A stretch of 64,000 nt of DNA from Candidatus Izimoplasma sp. HR2 (GCA_000753575.1 JRFF01000011.1:19592-83591), one strand, 5' to 3'. Positions 29,777 through 39,828 are shown, counted from the stretch's first letter. Numbers and translations are program-made. Notes: generated by a model from the letters alone, not told the origin.

Positions 29777-31111
29777 ATGATAAAAAAAATATTAATTTTA
29801 ATTATATTATTGATTTCATTAGTTTCTTGTGATAATCAAGATAAACAATGTATAAGCTACATTAATCCTGAGAGTAGTTATGAAGGAACTTTTTATAAAA
29901 ACGAGTGTAGTACAAGTGAGTCAATATATTACGGTTTAGTTAATGATGATTATGATTTGGTTATAGAAACTAAGTATTCTTCAATCGATGATGGTACTAA
30001 TAAATATTCTGATTTAGACTATCAATATGGATTTGATAGCAGTATTGAGTATTTAAGAGTTAGTCTTTTTGACAAAGATTTAGGCTTAACTTATGGAGTT
30101 ATTGATAGAGAAGGAAATGAGATTCTAAGTATTGAATATGAAGAAGTAATAATTTTCCACCAAGTAGGCTTAATCTATTTTTCTTCAAGTAAAACGCAGT
30201 ATATCTTAGATATTAGTAGTGGGTATGTTACTTCTTTTGATTTTGAGTTTCATGAATTAATAAACTCTTTCTACATAATGATAAAAAATAATAAAGAGTA
30301 TATATTTGACAAATATTTTAATCAAGTATTCGATATAGGATTTAATAATGTAATTTGGATTTCTAGTGATGAAGTAATTGTTGAACTTGACAATGAATTA
30401 AAGGTGTTTACTTATGATTTTCAGTTAGTAAAGTCTTTAGAAAATCTTTATGATTATTATAAATATTATGGTATTCCTGATAATTATCTTATATATATAT
30501 TAAATGGAGAAATAATTCCTTTTAATTATCTTAAAGAAGTAGATTTAGTTTTAAGTAATTATAACTTTTTGATGTTCACTGATAATTACTTGATATTTTT
30601 AGGTGAAAATTATAGGGTATTTGATTTTGATATGAATGAATTATACAAGAATTCCATTATACTAGATATACTAGATAATCAGATTTTTTTGATTGCTGAG
30701 TGTAATAATTATTATTTGATCAAGGATAATTACAAAGTGTTAATAGGAGATAGTTTAACTGATTTTGAATATAGTTCAAATTTAATTGTTGATTCACAAT
30801 TTTTAGTGGTGGAAAAACTAGACAAATTTTTGTATTATGATGAAGAACTTCAGTTGGTTGCAGAATCAGGTGATAAATGCATTATAAGAAATAATTCTGG
30901 AAAATATGAGTTTGAAGTTTTAACATATGCTGAATGTCCTATTAGACAGATAAGTGAAAATTATCGTTTTGTTGTAGTAGAAGATTTATATATTGAAGAA
31001 AAATACGTTATTGTTTTTAGTGATGAAAAGGTATATATATTATCAAACGGGGGTAGTGTTATATTTATTGAAAAAAGCATTTATTCTGTAAACTATAAAT
31101 ATATACCATAA
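29777..31111 (+). CDS. Lipoprotein with WG-repeat-like beta-propeller
   Basis: Lipobox LISLVSC; 'YGVIDREGNEILSIEYEEV' WG-type unit. Confidence 0.55.
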   Translation: MIKKILILIILLISLVSCDNQDKQCISYINPESSYEGTFYKNECSTSESIYYGLVNDDYDLVIETKYSSIDDGTNKYSDLDYQYGFDSSIEYLRVSLFDKDLGLTYGVIDREGNEILSIEYEEVIIFHQVGLIYFSSSKTQYILDISSGYVTSFDFEFHELINSFYIMIKNNKEYIFDKYFNQVFDIGFNNVIWISSDEVIVELDNELKVFTYDFQLVKSLENLYDYYKYYGIPDNYLIYILNGEIIPFNYLKEVDLVLSNYNFLMFTDNYLIFLGENYRVFDFDMNELYKNSIILDILDNQIFLIAECNNYYLIKDNYKVLIGDSLTDFEYSSNLIVDSQFLVVEKLDKFLYYDEELQLVAESGDKCIIRNNSGKYEFEVLTYAECPIRQISENYRFVVVEDLYIEEKYVIVFSDEKVYILSNGGSVIFIEKSIYSVNYKYIP

Positions 31112-31137
31112 GTGTAATATAATGATAAAATCAAATA

Positions 31138-31189
31138 GATATTCTATTATGATTTATATAAAACACAATTTAAAGACTTAAAAGGCTAG
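31138..31189 (+). pseudogene. Orphan 3' tail of an ABC exporter gene
   Basis: ATATTCTATTATGATTTATATAAAACACAATTTAAAGACTTAAAAGGCTAG = IFYYDLYKTQFKDLKG*, vs intact C-terminus GFYYDLYTTQFKDLVKDLEG* ending at 20298; 20-bp exact DNA match. Confidence 0.7.
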
Positions 31190-31208
31190 AAATAGCCTTT
31201 TTCTTTTT
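31181..31208 (+). terminator. Rho-independent terminator
   Basis: AAAGGCTAgaaaTAGCCTTTTTCTTTTT. Confidence 0.7.
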
Positions 31209-31259
31209 CTATTTATAAATAGTAAAAAGTATTATATAATAGTTAGTGGAGATGGTATT

Positions 31260-32129
31260 ATGAGAAGACGATTTGGAGACAGAAAAGATGGATACAAATT
31301 AAGAAAAGCAGATCCCTTTTTTAGAATTATTCCTTACTTAATGAAAGAAAGATCTGATGCCCAAGTATTTTTTGAAGACAGAGTATACTTAGAAGAGACT
31401 GATAAATTAATAAGACAGTTAAGAAAAGAAGGCCACGCTGTAGGCTTTTTGCATATAGTTATTGCTTCAATGGTAAGAGTAATTAGTCAAAGACCTAAGA
31501 TTAATAGATTTGTTGTTGGTAAGAAGACATATGCTAGAAAAGAGATATCTTTTTCTATTGCAATAAAAAAAGATATGTCTGAGGATACAGAAGAAACAAC
31601 TATTAAAATAATATTTGAACCAACTGATACTATTTATAATGTTATACAAAAAGTTAATAAACAAATTAATGACAATAAAAATACAGAAGATAAGAATAGT
31701 ACAGATAAAGCAGCAAAGTTTTTTTCAATTATGCCAGGATTTTTAATTAATTGGAGTCTTAATTTTATAAGATTTTTAGATGCTCATGGTAAACTACCTA
31801 GATTTTTAACTGATCTTAGTCCATTTCATTCAAGTATATTTATAACAGATCTTGGATCACTTGGAATAAAAGGTGTTTATCATCATATTTATAATATAGG
31901 AACAAATACAATATTCCTTGCTTTTGGAACAAAAACAAAAGAACAGTATATTGATGAAGAAAATAATATAACAATTAAAAAGAGTATGGACATAAAAGTA
32001 GTAGTGGATGAACGTGTTGTTGATGGCTATTACTTCGCGAAATCTATCAAATTAGCTAAGCGTATTATGGCAAAACCAAGACAACTTTTACTACCTCCTA
32101 ATGAAGTAATAATTGATAATGAAATCTAA
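31260..32129 (+). CDS. 2-oxoacid dehydrogenase E2 / CAT-fold acyltransferase-like protein
   Basis: 'SSIFITDLGSLGIKGVYHHIYNIGTNTIFLAFG...VVVDERVVDGYYFAKSI' resembles E2 catalytic domain; no lipoyl domain. Confidence 0.65.
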   Translation: MRRRFGDRKDGYKLRKADPFFRIIPYLMKERSDAQVFFEDRVYLEETDKLIRQLRKEGHAVGFLHIVIASMVRVISQRPKINRFVVGKKTYARKEISFSIAIKKDMSEDTEETTIKIIFEPTDTIYNVIQKVNKQINDNKNTEDKNSTDKAAKFFSIMPGFLINWSLNFIRFLDAHGKLPRFLTDLSPFHSSIFITDLGSLGIKGVYHHIYNIGTNTIFLAFGTKTKEQYIDEENNITIKKSMDIKVVVDERVVDGYYFAKSIKLAKRIMAKPRQLLLPPNEVIIDNEI

Positions 32130-32164
32130 GTTTTTACTTATTTATAAAAAATGAAGATTTTGTA

Positions 32165-32193
32165 TTTACAATAGCGCTTACTTATGCTATTCT
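32165..32193 (+). promoter_or_regulatory. Promoter of ABC-F leader
   Basis: TTTACA (32165-32170), 17-nt spacer, TATTCT (32188-32193). Confidence 0.5.
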
Positions 32194-32244
32194 AATAGAG
32201 TTAAAGCAATTTTTTAAATAAAAAAAAAGAAAGAGGTGATGGTA

Positions 32245-32337
32245 ATGAATAAACTTTTAGTAATGACAATGACATATAATGTTTCGAAAAATAGATTTTT
32301 TTGTGTGGACTTACCATCACGTATGAATAGATATTAG
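32245..32337 (+). CDS. 30-aa leader peptide upstream of ABC-F
   Basis: GAGGTGATGGTAATG; MNKLLVMTMTYNVSKNRFFCVDLPSRMNRY*. Confidence 0.6.
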   Translation: MNKLLVMTMTYNVSKNRFFCVDLPSRMNRY

Positions 32338-32380
32338 CTTGTTTTACATACAAGTTATAAACGCTTATTTTGAAAAAGAT

Positions 32381-32417
32381 AAACGTCTTTCATCCGAGTG
32401 GTGAGAGATGTTTTTTT
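32381..32417 (+). terminator. Attenuator-type terminator just before ABC-F gene
   Basis: AAACGTCTTTCATC-cgagt-GGTGAGAGATGTTT, 14 pairs including 3 G-U, then T run. Confidence 0.75.
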
Positions 32418-32437
32418 AATGGAAGAAGGTGAGTATT

Positions 32438-34279
32438 ATGAATATTTTAAGTGTTTCAAAACTACAAAAAGAGTTTAATGGAGATGTGTTGTTTAATAAC
32501 ATTTCTTTTGAAATAAACAGTAAAGATAAGATAGCCATTATTGGGAAAAATGGAACTGGTAAATCAACACTTATTAAAATGATAATTGGTGATTTGGATA
32601 TTGATAAGGGTGACGTTTATAAAAATTCAAAAGCTGTCTTTGGCTACTTAAGTCAAGATGTGATATCAAGTAAAAATAATACTCTAATTTTTGAAATGAG
32701 AGAAGTGTTTAAAGACTTAATAAACTTAGGTGAGAAAATAGCTTTACTAACAGAAAAATTAGCTTTAATGCCAGATGATAAAGAGTTATTAAAAAGATAT
32801 TCTACTATGGAACATAATTACGAGATTCAAGGTGGATATGAATACCATTATAAAATAGATTTAATTCTTAGTAAATTTGGATTTACAAAGGATGAATATA
32901 AAAGAGAAATAATCACTTTTAGTGGAGGAGAAAAAACAAGAATTGCCTTTGCTAAATTATTATTAATTAATCCTGATTTATTAATTTTAGATGAGCCTAC
33001 AAACCATTTAGACATTGATATAATTGAATGGCTAGAGGACTATTTAAATAAATATGCAGGAGCAGTTTTAATTGTTACTCATGATAAATATTTTATTAGT
33101 AAGGTATGTCGTAAAATTATTGAAATAGATCATGGAACAAGTCATGTTTATCATGGTAGTTACGAAGAATATCAATTAGAAAAAGTTAAGAGATATGAAA
33201 TATTATTAAAACATTATAATCGTCAACAAAAAGAGATAGAACATCTTCAAAGTTTTGTTGATAGATTTAGATATAACGCTAAAAAAGCGAGTATCGCACA
33301 AGATAGAGTTAAAAAGATTGATAGGATGGTTAAATTAGACAAACCGACTATCTCAAGAAGTAAAGTGAAGATGGCTTTTGAAAATAAAAGGGCAACTCGT
33401 GAGATAATACTAGAGGCTAAAAATTTAAGTATTGGATATGAAAAACCATTACTATCAAGTATTAATTTTACAATGAGAGGCTACGACAAATTAGCTATTA
33501 TTGGTCCTAATGGAACTGGTAAAACTACTTTGTTAAAAATTATAGAGAAAAAGTTAAAACCACTAGCTGGAAAAATAGACTTTTTAAGAGAGTATAAAGT
33601 GGGTTATTTTGATCAAAATCAAGAAGGTTTAAGTTACAATAAAACGATCTTTGAAGAGATACATGATTACTACCCAAGATTTACTAATAAAGAAGTTAGA
33701 AGTGTGGCCGCAAGATTCTTATTTATGAATGAGGATGCATTGAAACCAATCAGTGTACTAAGCGGCGGAGAGAAAGTAAGATTGGTTTTATTATTGCTAA
33801 TGTTATCTAATCCAGATTTGTTAATTTTAGATGAACCAACTAACCATTTGGATATTGAAACTAAGGATATAATTGAAGATGTTTTTAATGAATTTAGTGG
33901 ACCAATTATTTTTGTGTCTCATGATAGATATTTCATTAATAAAATTGGTACTAAAATTATTCATTTATCTGATTCAGATGTTACAGAATTTGAAGGTTCA
34001 TATGAAGAGTTTAAAGAGTTAAAAAAAGAAAAAATTGTTAAAAAATCAAAACTAAAGAAACAAAACAATATAAAAATAGATTATGAGAAAGAAATTAAAA
34101 GTTTAGAAAAAGAAATTCATAAAATTGAAAAAAGAATTAAAGAGTTAGAACAAGATACTTTTAAAGTTGAAGTGTATACTAATCATTTAGAAATAAAGAG
34201 AGTAAATGAGAAGATAGATTTGCTTAAGGGAGAGTTAATACTTTTAGAAAAACAATATTATGAACTACACGAACTTTAA
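32438..34279 (+). CDS. ABC-F family ATPase (ribosome-associated)
   Basis: Two NBDs (GKNGTGKST, GPNGTGKTT), no TMD, linker between, C-terminal coiled coil; ATG 32438. Confidence 0.88.
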   Translation: MNILSVSKLQKEFNGDVLFNNISFEINSKDKIAIIGKNGTGKSTLIKMIIGDLDIDKGDVYKNSKAVFGYLSQDVISSKNNTLIFEMREVFKDLINLGEKIALLTEKLALMPDDKELLKRYSTMEHNYEIQGGYEYHYKIDLILSKFGFTKDEYKREIITFSGGEKTRIAFAKLLLINPDLLILDEPTNHLDIDIIEWLEDYLNKYAGAVLIVTHDKYFISKVCRKIIEIDHGTSHVYHGSYEEYQLEKVKRYEILLKHYNRQQKEIEHLQSFVDRFRYNAKKASIAQDRVKKIDRMVKLDKPTISRSKVKMAFENKRATREIILEAKNLSIGYEKPLLSSINFTMRGYDKLAIIGPNGTGKTTLLKIIEKKLKPLAGKIDFLREYKVGYFDQNQEGLSYNKTIFEEIHDYYPRFTNKEVRSVAARFLFMNEDALKPISVLSGGEKVRLVLLLLMLSNPDLLILDEPTNHLDIETKDIIEDVFNEFSGPIIFVSHDRYFINKIGTKIIHLSDSDVTEFEGSYEEFKELKKEKIVKKSKLKKQNNIKIDYEKEIKSLEKEIHKIEKRIKELEQDTFKVEVYTNHLEIKRVNEKIDLLKGELILLEKQYYELHEL

Positions 34280-34297
34280 TGAAACAGAGGTGATATT

Positions 34298-36100
34298 ATG
34301 AAGAGATTCCATCAGTTTTTCAAATGGATGAAAGGCAATAAAAGATACTATTTTATTGCAGCTACTATTTTGATTTTTTTACAATACTTCAGAACACTTA
34401 CACCACTATTCGTTAGACATGCTATAGATATTGTCACAAATGGTGAAGATTCAGGATTACCTGAATTTCTAGTAGAGCTAATAGCCGCTGATACAGCTGC
34501 AAAACAATTGTTATTGTTAGCATTTGCATATGTTGTTTTTGCGCTATTTAGAGTTACATTAATGTTTATTAGAAGAATGATCAATGCGATCTTTACTGAG
34601 CGTATTGCTTATAATATGAGAAATAAATTGTATGGTACTTTACAGGATTTATCGTATACATATCATTCAAATGCTGAAACAGGAGATTTAATTCAACGTT
34701 GTACAACAGATGTTGAGACTTATAGAGTATTTGTTGGTGAACAGTTAATTGAGATTTTAAGATTAGTATTCTTAATTGGATTTACAATATACCAAATGCA
34801 AAGAATGGATTTAACATTAACGTTTATTTCATTAGCTATGACACCAGTAATATTCTTTGTAGCTTTATTGTACTTTGTTTACGTTAAGAGAATCTTCAAA
34901 GAAGTTGAAGAAGCAGAAGGTAAAATGACAACGACATTACAAGAAAGTATGACAGGAATAAGAGTTGTTAAAGCTTTTGCAAAAGAAGAATTTGAAATTA
35001 ACAAATTTAATAAACACTCAAAAGATTACATGAAAAAAGATACTAAATTATTAGTATTGATGGCAATATTTTGGGGTAGTACTGACTTTATGATTTTAGT
35101 TCAATATGGACTTACTGCTGGTTTTGGTGTTGTAATGGCAGTTAATGGGTATATTACTGCTGATGAATTTGTCGCATTCTTATACTATATTGGTATGATA
35201 GTTTGGCCAATGAGACAGCTTGGTAGAATTGTTGGAGACTTTGGTAAAACAACAGTTGCACTAGACCGTATTGATGAAATTGTATTAAAAGAAAGTGAAC
35301 ATAAAGATGATAGTACTTTAAAACCAAGAATTACTGGAACAGTTGAATTCGATAATGTAGGATTCCAATTTGATGATGACGATAAACCATTGTTAAAAGG
35401 AATATCATTTAATGTTCATAAAGGAGAAAGTATTGCTATTGTTGGTAAAACAGGTAGTGGTAAATCTACTTTAATAAACCTTATGATTAGATTATTAGAT
35501 AATCAAACAGGTACTATTAAGTTTGATGGTGTTGATATTAAAGATATGAACAAAAAACACTTAAGAAAAAATGTAGGAATAATTATGCAAGAACCATTCT
35601 TATATAGTAGAACTGTTTATGAAAATATTAGAATCATGAATAGGTCTGCAAATAAAGAACAAATTTATAAAGCTGCGTCTATCGCAAGTTTACATGATGA
35701 TATTGGTAAGTTTGAAGAAGGATATGAAACAATGGTTGGTGAAAGAGGAGTAACGTTGTCAGGTGGACAAAAACAACGTGTTGCAATCGCTAGAATGTTA
35801 CTTGATGATAAACCTGTTTTAATCTTTGATGATAGCTTAAGCGCAGTAGATACAGAAACAGATATACAAATTAGAACTGCTTTAGATAAACAATGGAAAA
35901 ATACGACAGTGTTTATTATTACACATCGTATTACTACAGCTATGGAAGCAGACAAGATTATTGTATTAGATAAGGGAGAAATCGCAGAAATGGGTAACCA
36001 TGATTCTCTTGTTAAAAAAGGTGGAATTTATGCACAACTTTGGGATATTCAATCAAATGTTGAGTATGATTTTAAAAGCCTAGATAAAGGAGTTGAGTAA
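34298..36100 (+). CDS. ABC exporter (TMD-NBD), heterodimer half 1
   Basis: GKTGSGKST, LSGGQKQRVAIARM. Confidence 0.9.
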   Translation: MKRFHQFFKWMKGNKRYYFIAATILIFLQYFRTLTPLFVRHAIDIVTNGEDSGLPEFLVELIAADTAAKQLLLLAFAYVVFALFRVTLMFIRRMINAIFTERIAYNMRNKLYGTLQDLSYTYHSNAETGDLIQRCTTDVETYRVFVGEQLIEILRLVFLIGFTIYQMQRMDLTLTFISLAMTPVIFFVALLYFVYVKRIFKEVEEAEGKMTTTLQESMTGIRVVKAFAKEEFEINKFNKHSKDYMKKDTKLLVLMAIFWGSTDFMILVQYGLTAGFGVVMAVNGYITADEFVAFLYYIGMIVWPMRQLGRIVGDFGKTTVALDRIDEIVLKESEHKDDSTLKPRITGTVEFDNVGFQFDDDDKPLLKGISFNVHKGESIAIVGKTGSGKSTLINLMIRLLDNQTGTIKFDGVDIKDMNKKHLRKNVGIIMQEPFLYSRTVYENIRIMNRSANKEQIYKAASIASLHDDIGKFEEGYETMVGERGVTLSGGQKQRVAIARMLLDDKPVLIFDDSLSAVDTETDIQIRTALDKQWKNTTVFIITHRITTAMEADKIIVLDKGEIAEMGNHDSLVKKGGIYAQLWDIQSNVEYDFKSLDKGVE

Positions 36101-36101
36101 T

Positions 36102-37931
36102 ATGAATTATTACGAAGAAGAAGAGTATACTAACTCCAAATTTGATTTAGTAGTATGGAAAAAAATATTTTCTTATATGAAAGAATTTAAGAAACATATT
36201 ATAATTGGATTACTCGCAGTTATTTCACTTTCAATCACAGATATTTTATATCCGTTAATGAATGTATATGCACTTGAACAAATTATTGGAGCAGGAAATT
36301 TAGATAAGTTACCAATGTTTTTAGGATTTTACGCATTTTTCATTTTATTAACAGCATCAATGGTATATGTATTTATTATTAACGCTGGAACTATTCAACG
36401 TAAGTTATCATATGTTTTAAGAGAAAAAGCGTTCAAAAGATTACATGAATTACCGTTCTCTTATTATGATAAAACACCTGTTGGGTGGATAATGGCGAGA
36501 ATGACAAGTGATTCAAGAAATCTTAGTGAGATATTATCATGGGGATTAATTGATTTAACTTGGGGTCTATTTATGATGATAGGAATTACAATTGTAATGT
36601 TTATAGTTAACGTAAAATTAGCTTTAATTACATTGTCTGTCCTTCCATTACTTATAATAGTTAGTATTTATTTTAGAAGAAAGATTTTATTTGCTTATCG
36701 TAAAATAAGAAAAGAAAATTCAAAAATTACTGGATTATTTAATGAAGGTATTATGGGTGCTAAAACAACAAAAACTTTAGTACTAGAACAACAAAACTTT
36801 AATGACTTTGATCGTTTGACTAGTAATATGAAAAGACATTCAATTAGAGCTGCGATGTTTGCGGGATTATATTTCCCAACAATATTATTTATCGCATCAG
36901 TTGCAACAGGATTAGCAATTTACTATGGTGGACTTGAAGTAGTTAATGGAGTTATTAGTTTTTCTATTTTATATTTATTCTTAGCATATATTGGACAGTT
37001 TTTTGAACCAGTTATGCAGTTAGCTAATATTTTGGCTCGTTTTCAACAAGCACAAGCTAGTGCCGAAAGGTTAATCAGTTTAATTGAACAAAAGGCAGAA
37101 ATATTCGACACACCTGAAGTAATTGAAAAATATGGTGACGCAATTAACTTTAAAAAAGAAAATTGGGAAGATTTAGTTGGAGCTGTCAAATTTGATAATG
37201 TAACATTTAAATACAATAAAGGTGAAGAAGTATTAACTAACTTTACTTTAGATGTTAAAGCTGGTGAAAGTATTGCCCTTGTAGGACAAACTGGTGCTGG
37301 TAAATCAACTATAGTTAATTTAATATGCCGTTTCTATGAACCGACAACAGGAACAATTCTAATTGATGGAAAAGATTATAAAGATAGATCAATTGGATGG
37401 TTACATGATAACTTAGGATATGTTCTTCAATCACCACATTTATTCAGTGGTTCAATTTTTGATAACATCCGTTATGGAAAACCTGAGGCAACATTAGAAG
37501 AAGTTATTGAAGCTGCTAAACTAGTTGAAGCACATGATTTCATTATAAAATCAAAGGATGGATATGATACAGAAGTTGGTGAAGGCGGAGCGAAATTATC
37601 TGTAGGAGAAAAACAGTTAGTAAGTTTTGCAAGAGCCTTGATAGCAGATCCAAAAATATTAATATTAGATGAAGCAACATCAAGTGTTGATACTAAAACT
37701 GAGAAGAGCATTCAACGTGCAATTGAGATTGTTTTAAAAGATAGAACAAGTTTTGTAATTGCTCATAGATTATCTACTATTACATCAAGTGATAGAATCT
37801 TAGTATTAGAAGATGGTAAGGTAATTGAATCTGGAACACATAGTGATTTAATTGCTTTAGAAAATAAGTACTTTAAGCTTTATACTAACCAGTTTAAGTC
37901 TAAAGTTATTGAAGAGTCTAAAAACGGGTAG
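36102..37931 (+). CDS. ABC exporter (TMD-NBD), heterodimer half 2
   Basis: GQTGAGKST, LSVGEKQLVSFARA; ATG 36102. Confidence 0.9.
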   Translation: MNYYEEEEYTNSKFDLVVWKKIFSYMKEFKKHIIIGLLAVISLSITDILYPLMNVYALEQIIGAGNLDKLPMFLGFYAFFILLTASMVYVFIINAGTIQRKLSYVLREKAFKRLHELPFSYYDKTPVGWIMARMTSDSRNLSEILSWGLIDLTWGLFMMIGITIVMFIVNVKLALITLSVLPLLIIVSIYFRRKILFAYRKIRKENSKITGLFNEGIMGAKTTKTLVLEQQNFNDFDRLTSNMKRHSIRAAMFAGLYFPTILFIASVATGLAIYYGGLEVVNGVISFSILYLFLAYIGQFFEPVMQLANILARFQQAQASAERLISLIEQKAEIFDTPEVIEKYGDAINFKKENWEDLVGAVKFDNVTFKYNKGEEVLTNFTLDVKAGESIALVGQTGAGKSTIVNLICRFYEPTTGTILIDGKDYKDRSIGWLHDNLGYVLQSPHLFSGSIFDNIRYGKPEATLEEVIEAAKLVEAHDFIIKSKDGYDTEVGEGGAKLSVGEKQLVSFARALIADPKILILDEATSSVDTKTEKSIQRAIEIVLKDRTSFVIAHRLSTITSSDRILVLEDGKVIESGTHSDLIALENKYFKLYTNQFKSKVIEESKNG

Positions 37932-37948
37932 ATTTTACCCGTTTTTTT
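37920..37948 (+). terminator. Rho-independent terminator
   Basis: AAAACGGGTAGATTTTACCCGTTTTTTT. Confidence 0.75.
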
Positions 37949-38149
37949 ATACCCTATAAGGGTATATATTTGTGCATATGCACTTGTTTAAATATAATCT
38001 TTATAATTATCTTATTTATAAAAAGTGTTTAAACCGCTATGTATAACCATTTGTAAATATTGTTTGATTTATAAACTATTTCGTATACAAAATAGGTCTT
38101 GTCGGATGTTTTTTACTTATATATAATATAAGTAGAAAAGGTGATGTTT

Positions 38150-39067
38150 ATGAAGTTTATGGAGATCTTTAATCGTGATTTAAACACCAGTTTAAATCAG
38201 GAAAATAAAGATGTTGATGCTTTTCGCCTCCAAGTGGATTTAATATTAAAATCACTTGTGGAAAGATTAAACGACAATAAAATAGCTATAGTAATTGGTG
38301 CGGGGAAAATGAAAGATTTTTCCGCAACCTTTTTTGTGCGTAGATTTGATGAGGTCGTTTTAACAGATGTTGATATGAACACTGTTATTGAAGCGGAAAG
38401 TAAATTAAATTTAAGTGAAAAAGATAAGAAAAAGATTACTAAGATTAGAATTGAATATACAGGTTTTGAGAAAAATGCTTTTTTCCAAGACTTTAAAGAA
38501 AGAATTATTAACTGTCGTACTTTTGAAAAAATTGATCAAGTTATTTCTAGTAAATTACAAGGACTTGAAGATTATCGATTTTTAAGAGATTATGAAGGTT
38601 GTGGAGATTTAGTTTATGTTTCTCCAATTTATACGCAGTTAGTTTATAATCAGATTTTAAGAGAATGCTCAGTTTTACGTGAGAATGGATATCCTGAACA
38701 TATGCTTAAATATATTGAAAATACTATGTTAGATAAAATGGTTCAAATTATAGATACTTTTAATGACAATATAATTACAACATTAAAAGACGACGGTTAT
38801 TTAATTGTACTTAGTGATGTTTTCCAACTTGATAAGAAAAGTAATTTCTATTTAAGAGTTAAAAATGGAATAAGAAGTCACGAAGTAATGGAAGAGATGT
38901 ATGAAGGATACAAGAAGAAGTATGGTATGGGAATTGGGGATTATGGACTTTTGAACCTTGATGAGAAATTGAAATCATATTTATCTAGATGGCTGATTTG
39001 GCCTTATGATGAAGATAGTTCGTTTGTTGTTAAGTTAAAAATATATAAAAAAAGATTAAAAGAATAG
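38150..39067 (+). CDS. Hypothetical protein, Rossmann/SAM-methyltransferase-like N-terminus
   Basis: 'IAIVIGAGKMKDFSATFFVRRFDEVVLTDVD'. Confidence 0.45.
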   Translation: MKFMEIFNRDLNTSLNQENKDVDAFRLQVDLILKSLVERLNDNKIAIVIGAGKMKDFSATFFVRRFDEVVLTDVDMNTVIEAESKLNLSEKDKKKITKIRIEYTGFEKNAFFQDFKERIINCRTFEKIDQVISSKLQGLEDYRFLRDYEGCGDLVYVSPIYTQLVYNQILRECSVLRENGYPEHMLKYIENTMLDKMVQIIDTFNDNIITTLKDDGYLIVLSDVFQLDKKSNFYLRVKNGIRSHEVMEEMYEGYKKKYGMGIGDYGLLNLDEKLKSYLSRWLIWPYDEDSSFVVKLKIYKKRLKE

Positions 39068-39082
39068 AAGGAGGAATTATTT

Positions 39083-39571
39083 ATGAAGTATGTAGCAACT
39101 TTTTTAGTACTTTTTGTGAGTTATATAGCACTTGCAGGAATTCATGTACAAGAATTGTTACTCGGGGCAATCGTTAGTGCTATCTTAACTGTTATCTTAG
39201 CGAAACATGTTAATTACACAATTGATTATCGTTTCCCAGTGAAACTTCTAGTGTTTATTTTTGCTTATTTACCACTGTTCGTATGGCAATTGGTTTTATC
39301 GAACTTGGCAGTAGCAAGAATCGTTTTAAGTCCTAGGATTAAGAAACATTTAAATCCTGGTTTTGTAAAGATCAATACGGACTTAAAAGGTGATTTTGCG
39401 AAGTTAACACTTGCAAACTCAATTACACTAACACCTGGTACTTTATCAGTTGATATTGATGGTAATGATATTTATATCCATACCGTTTATATTAAAGGTA
39501 AAACACCAGAAGAAAACAGACAAAATATTAGTGCCAAATTTGAAAAAGTGTTGGGAGTGGTTTTTAAATGA
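39083..39571 (+). CDS. mrpE: Mrp antiporter subunit E-like (MbsA/MbxA equivalent)
   Basis: MrpE motif 'LTLANSITLTPGTLSVDIDGNDIYIHTVYIKG'. Confidence 0.85.
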   Translation: MKYVATFLVLFVSYIALAGIHVQELLLGAIVSAILTVILAKHVNYTIDYRFPVKLLVFIFAYLPLFVWQLVLSNLAVARIVLSPRIKKHLNPGFVKINTDLKGDFAKLTLANSITLTPGTLSVDIDGNDIYIHTVYIKGKTPEENRQNISAKFEKVLGVVFK

Positions 39572-39828
39572 TGGATATAATAGTCTTTTCTCTAATAGGA
39601 CTTGGCGTTTTATTCGCAGTTTCTAGATTGCTTATAGGGCCTACGCCTGCCGACAGAGTTGTATCGTTAGATACTTTTAACATTATAGTTATTGGAGTTA
39701 TTGCTTTACTTGCTAATCAATTTGAAAATAGTTTATATCTAGATATCGCAATTGTTTATGGAATCTTAGCATTCATAGAAACAATCGTATTTGCTAGATA
39801 CTTGGAGGGTCAACATGGAGATTGCTAG
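39568..39828 (+). CDS. mrpF: Mrp antiporter subunit F-like
   Basis: 'GPTPADRVVSLDTFNIIVIGVIALLA'. Confidence 0.82.
   Translation: MMDIIVFSLIGLGVLFAVSRLLIGPTPADRVVSLDTFNIIVIGVIALLANQFENSLYLDIAIVYGILAFIETIVFARYLEGQHGDC

Noticed and set aside
35665-37711. Minus-strand ORFs 35665-35955 and 37472-37711
   Set aside because: Antisense shadows within ABC exporter NBDs
37971-37986. Rex-type redox operator
   Set aside because: TTGTGCATATGCACTTG only partly fits TTGTG-N-CACAA; kept merely as an unassigned palindrome
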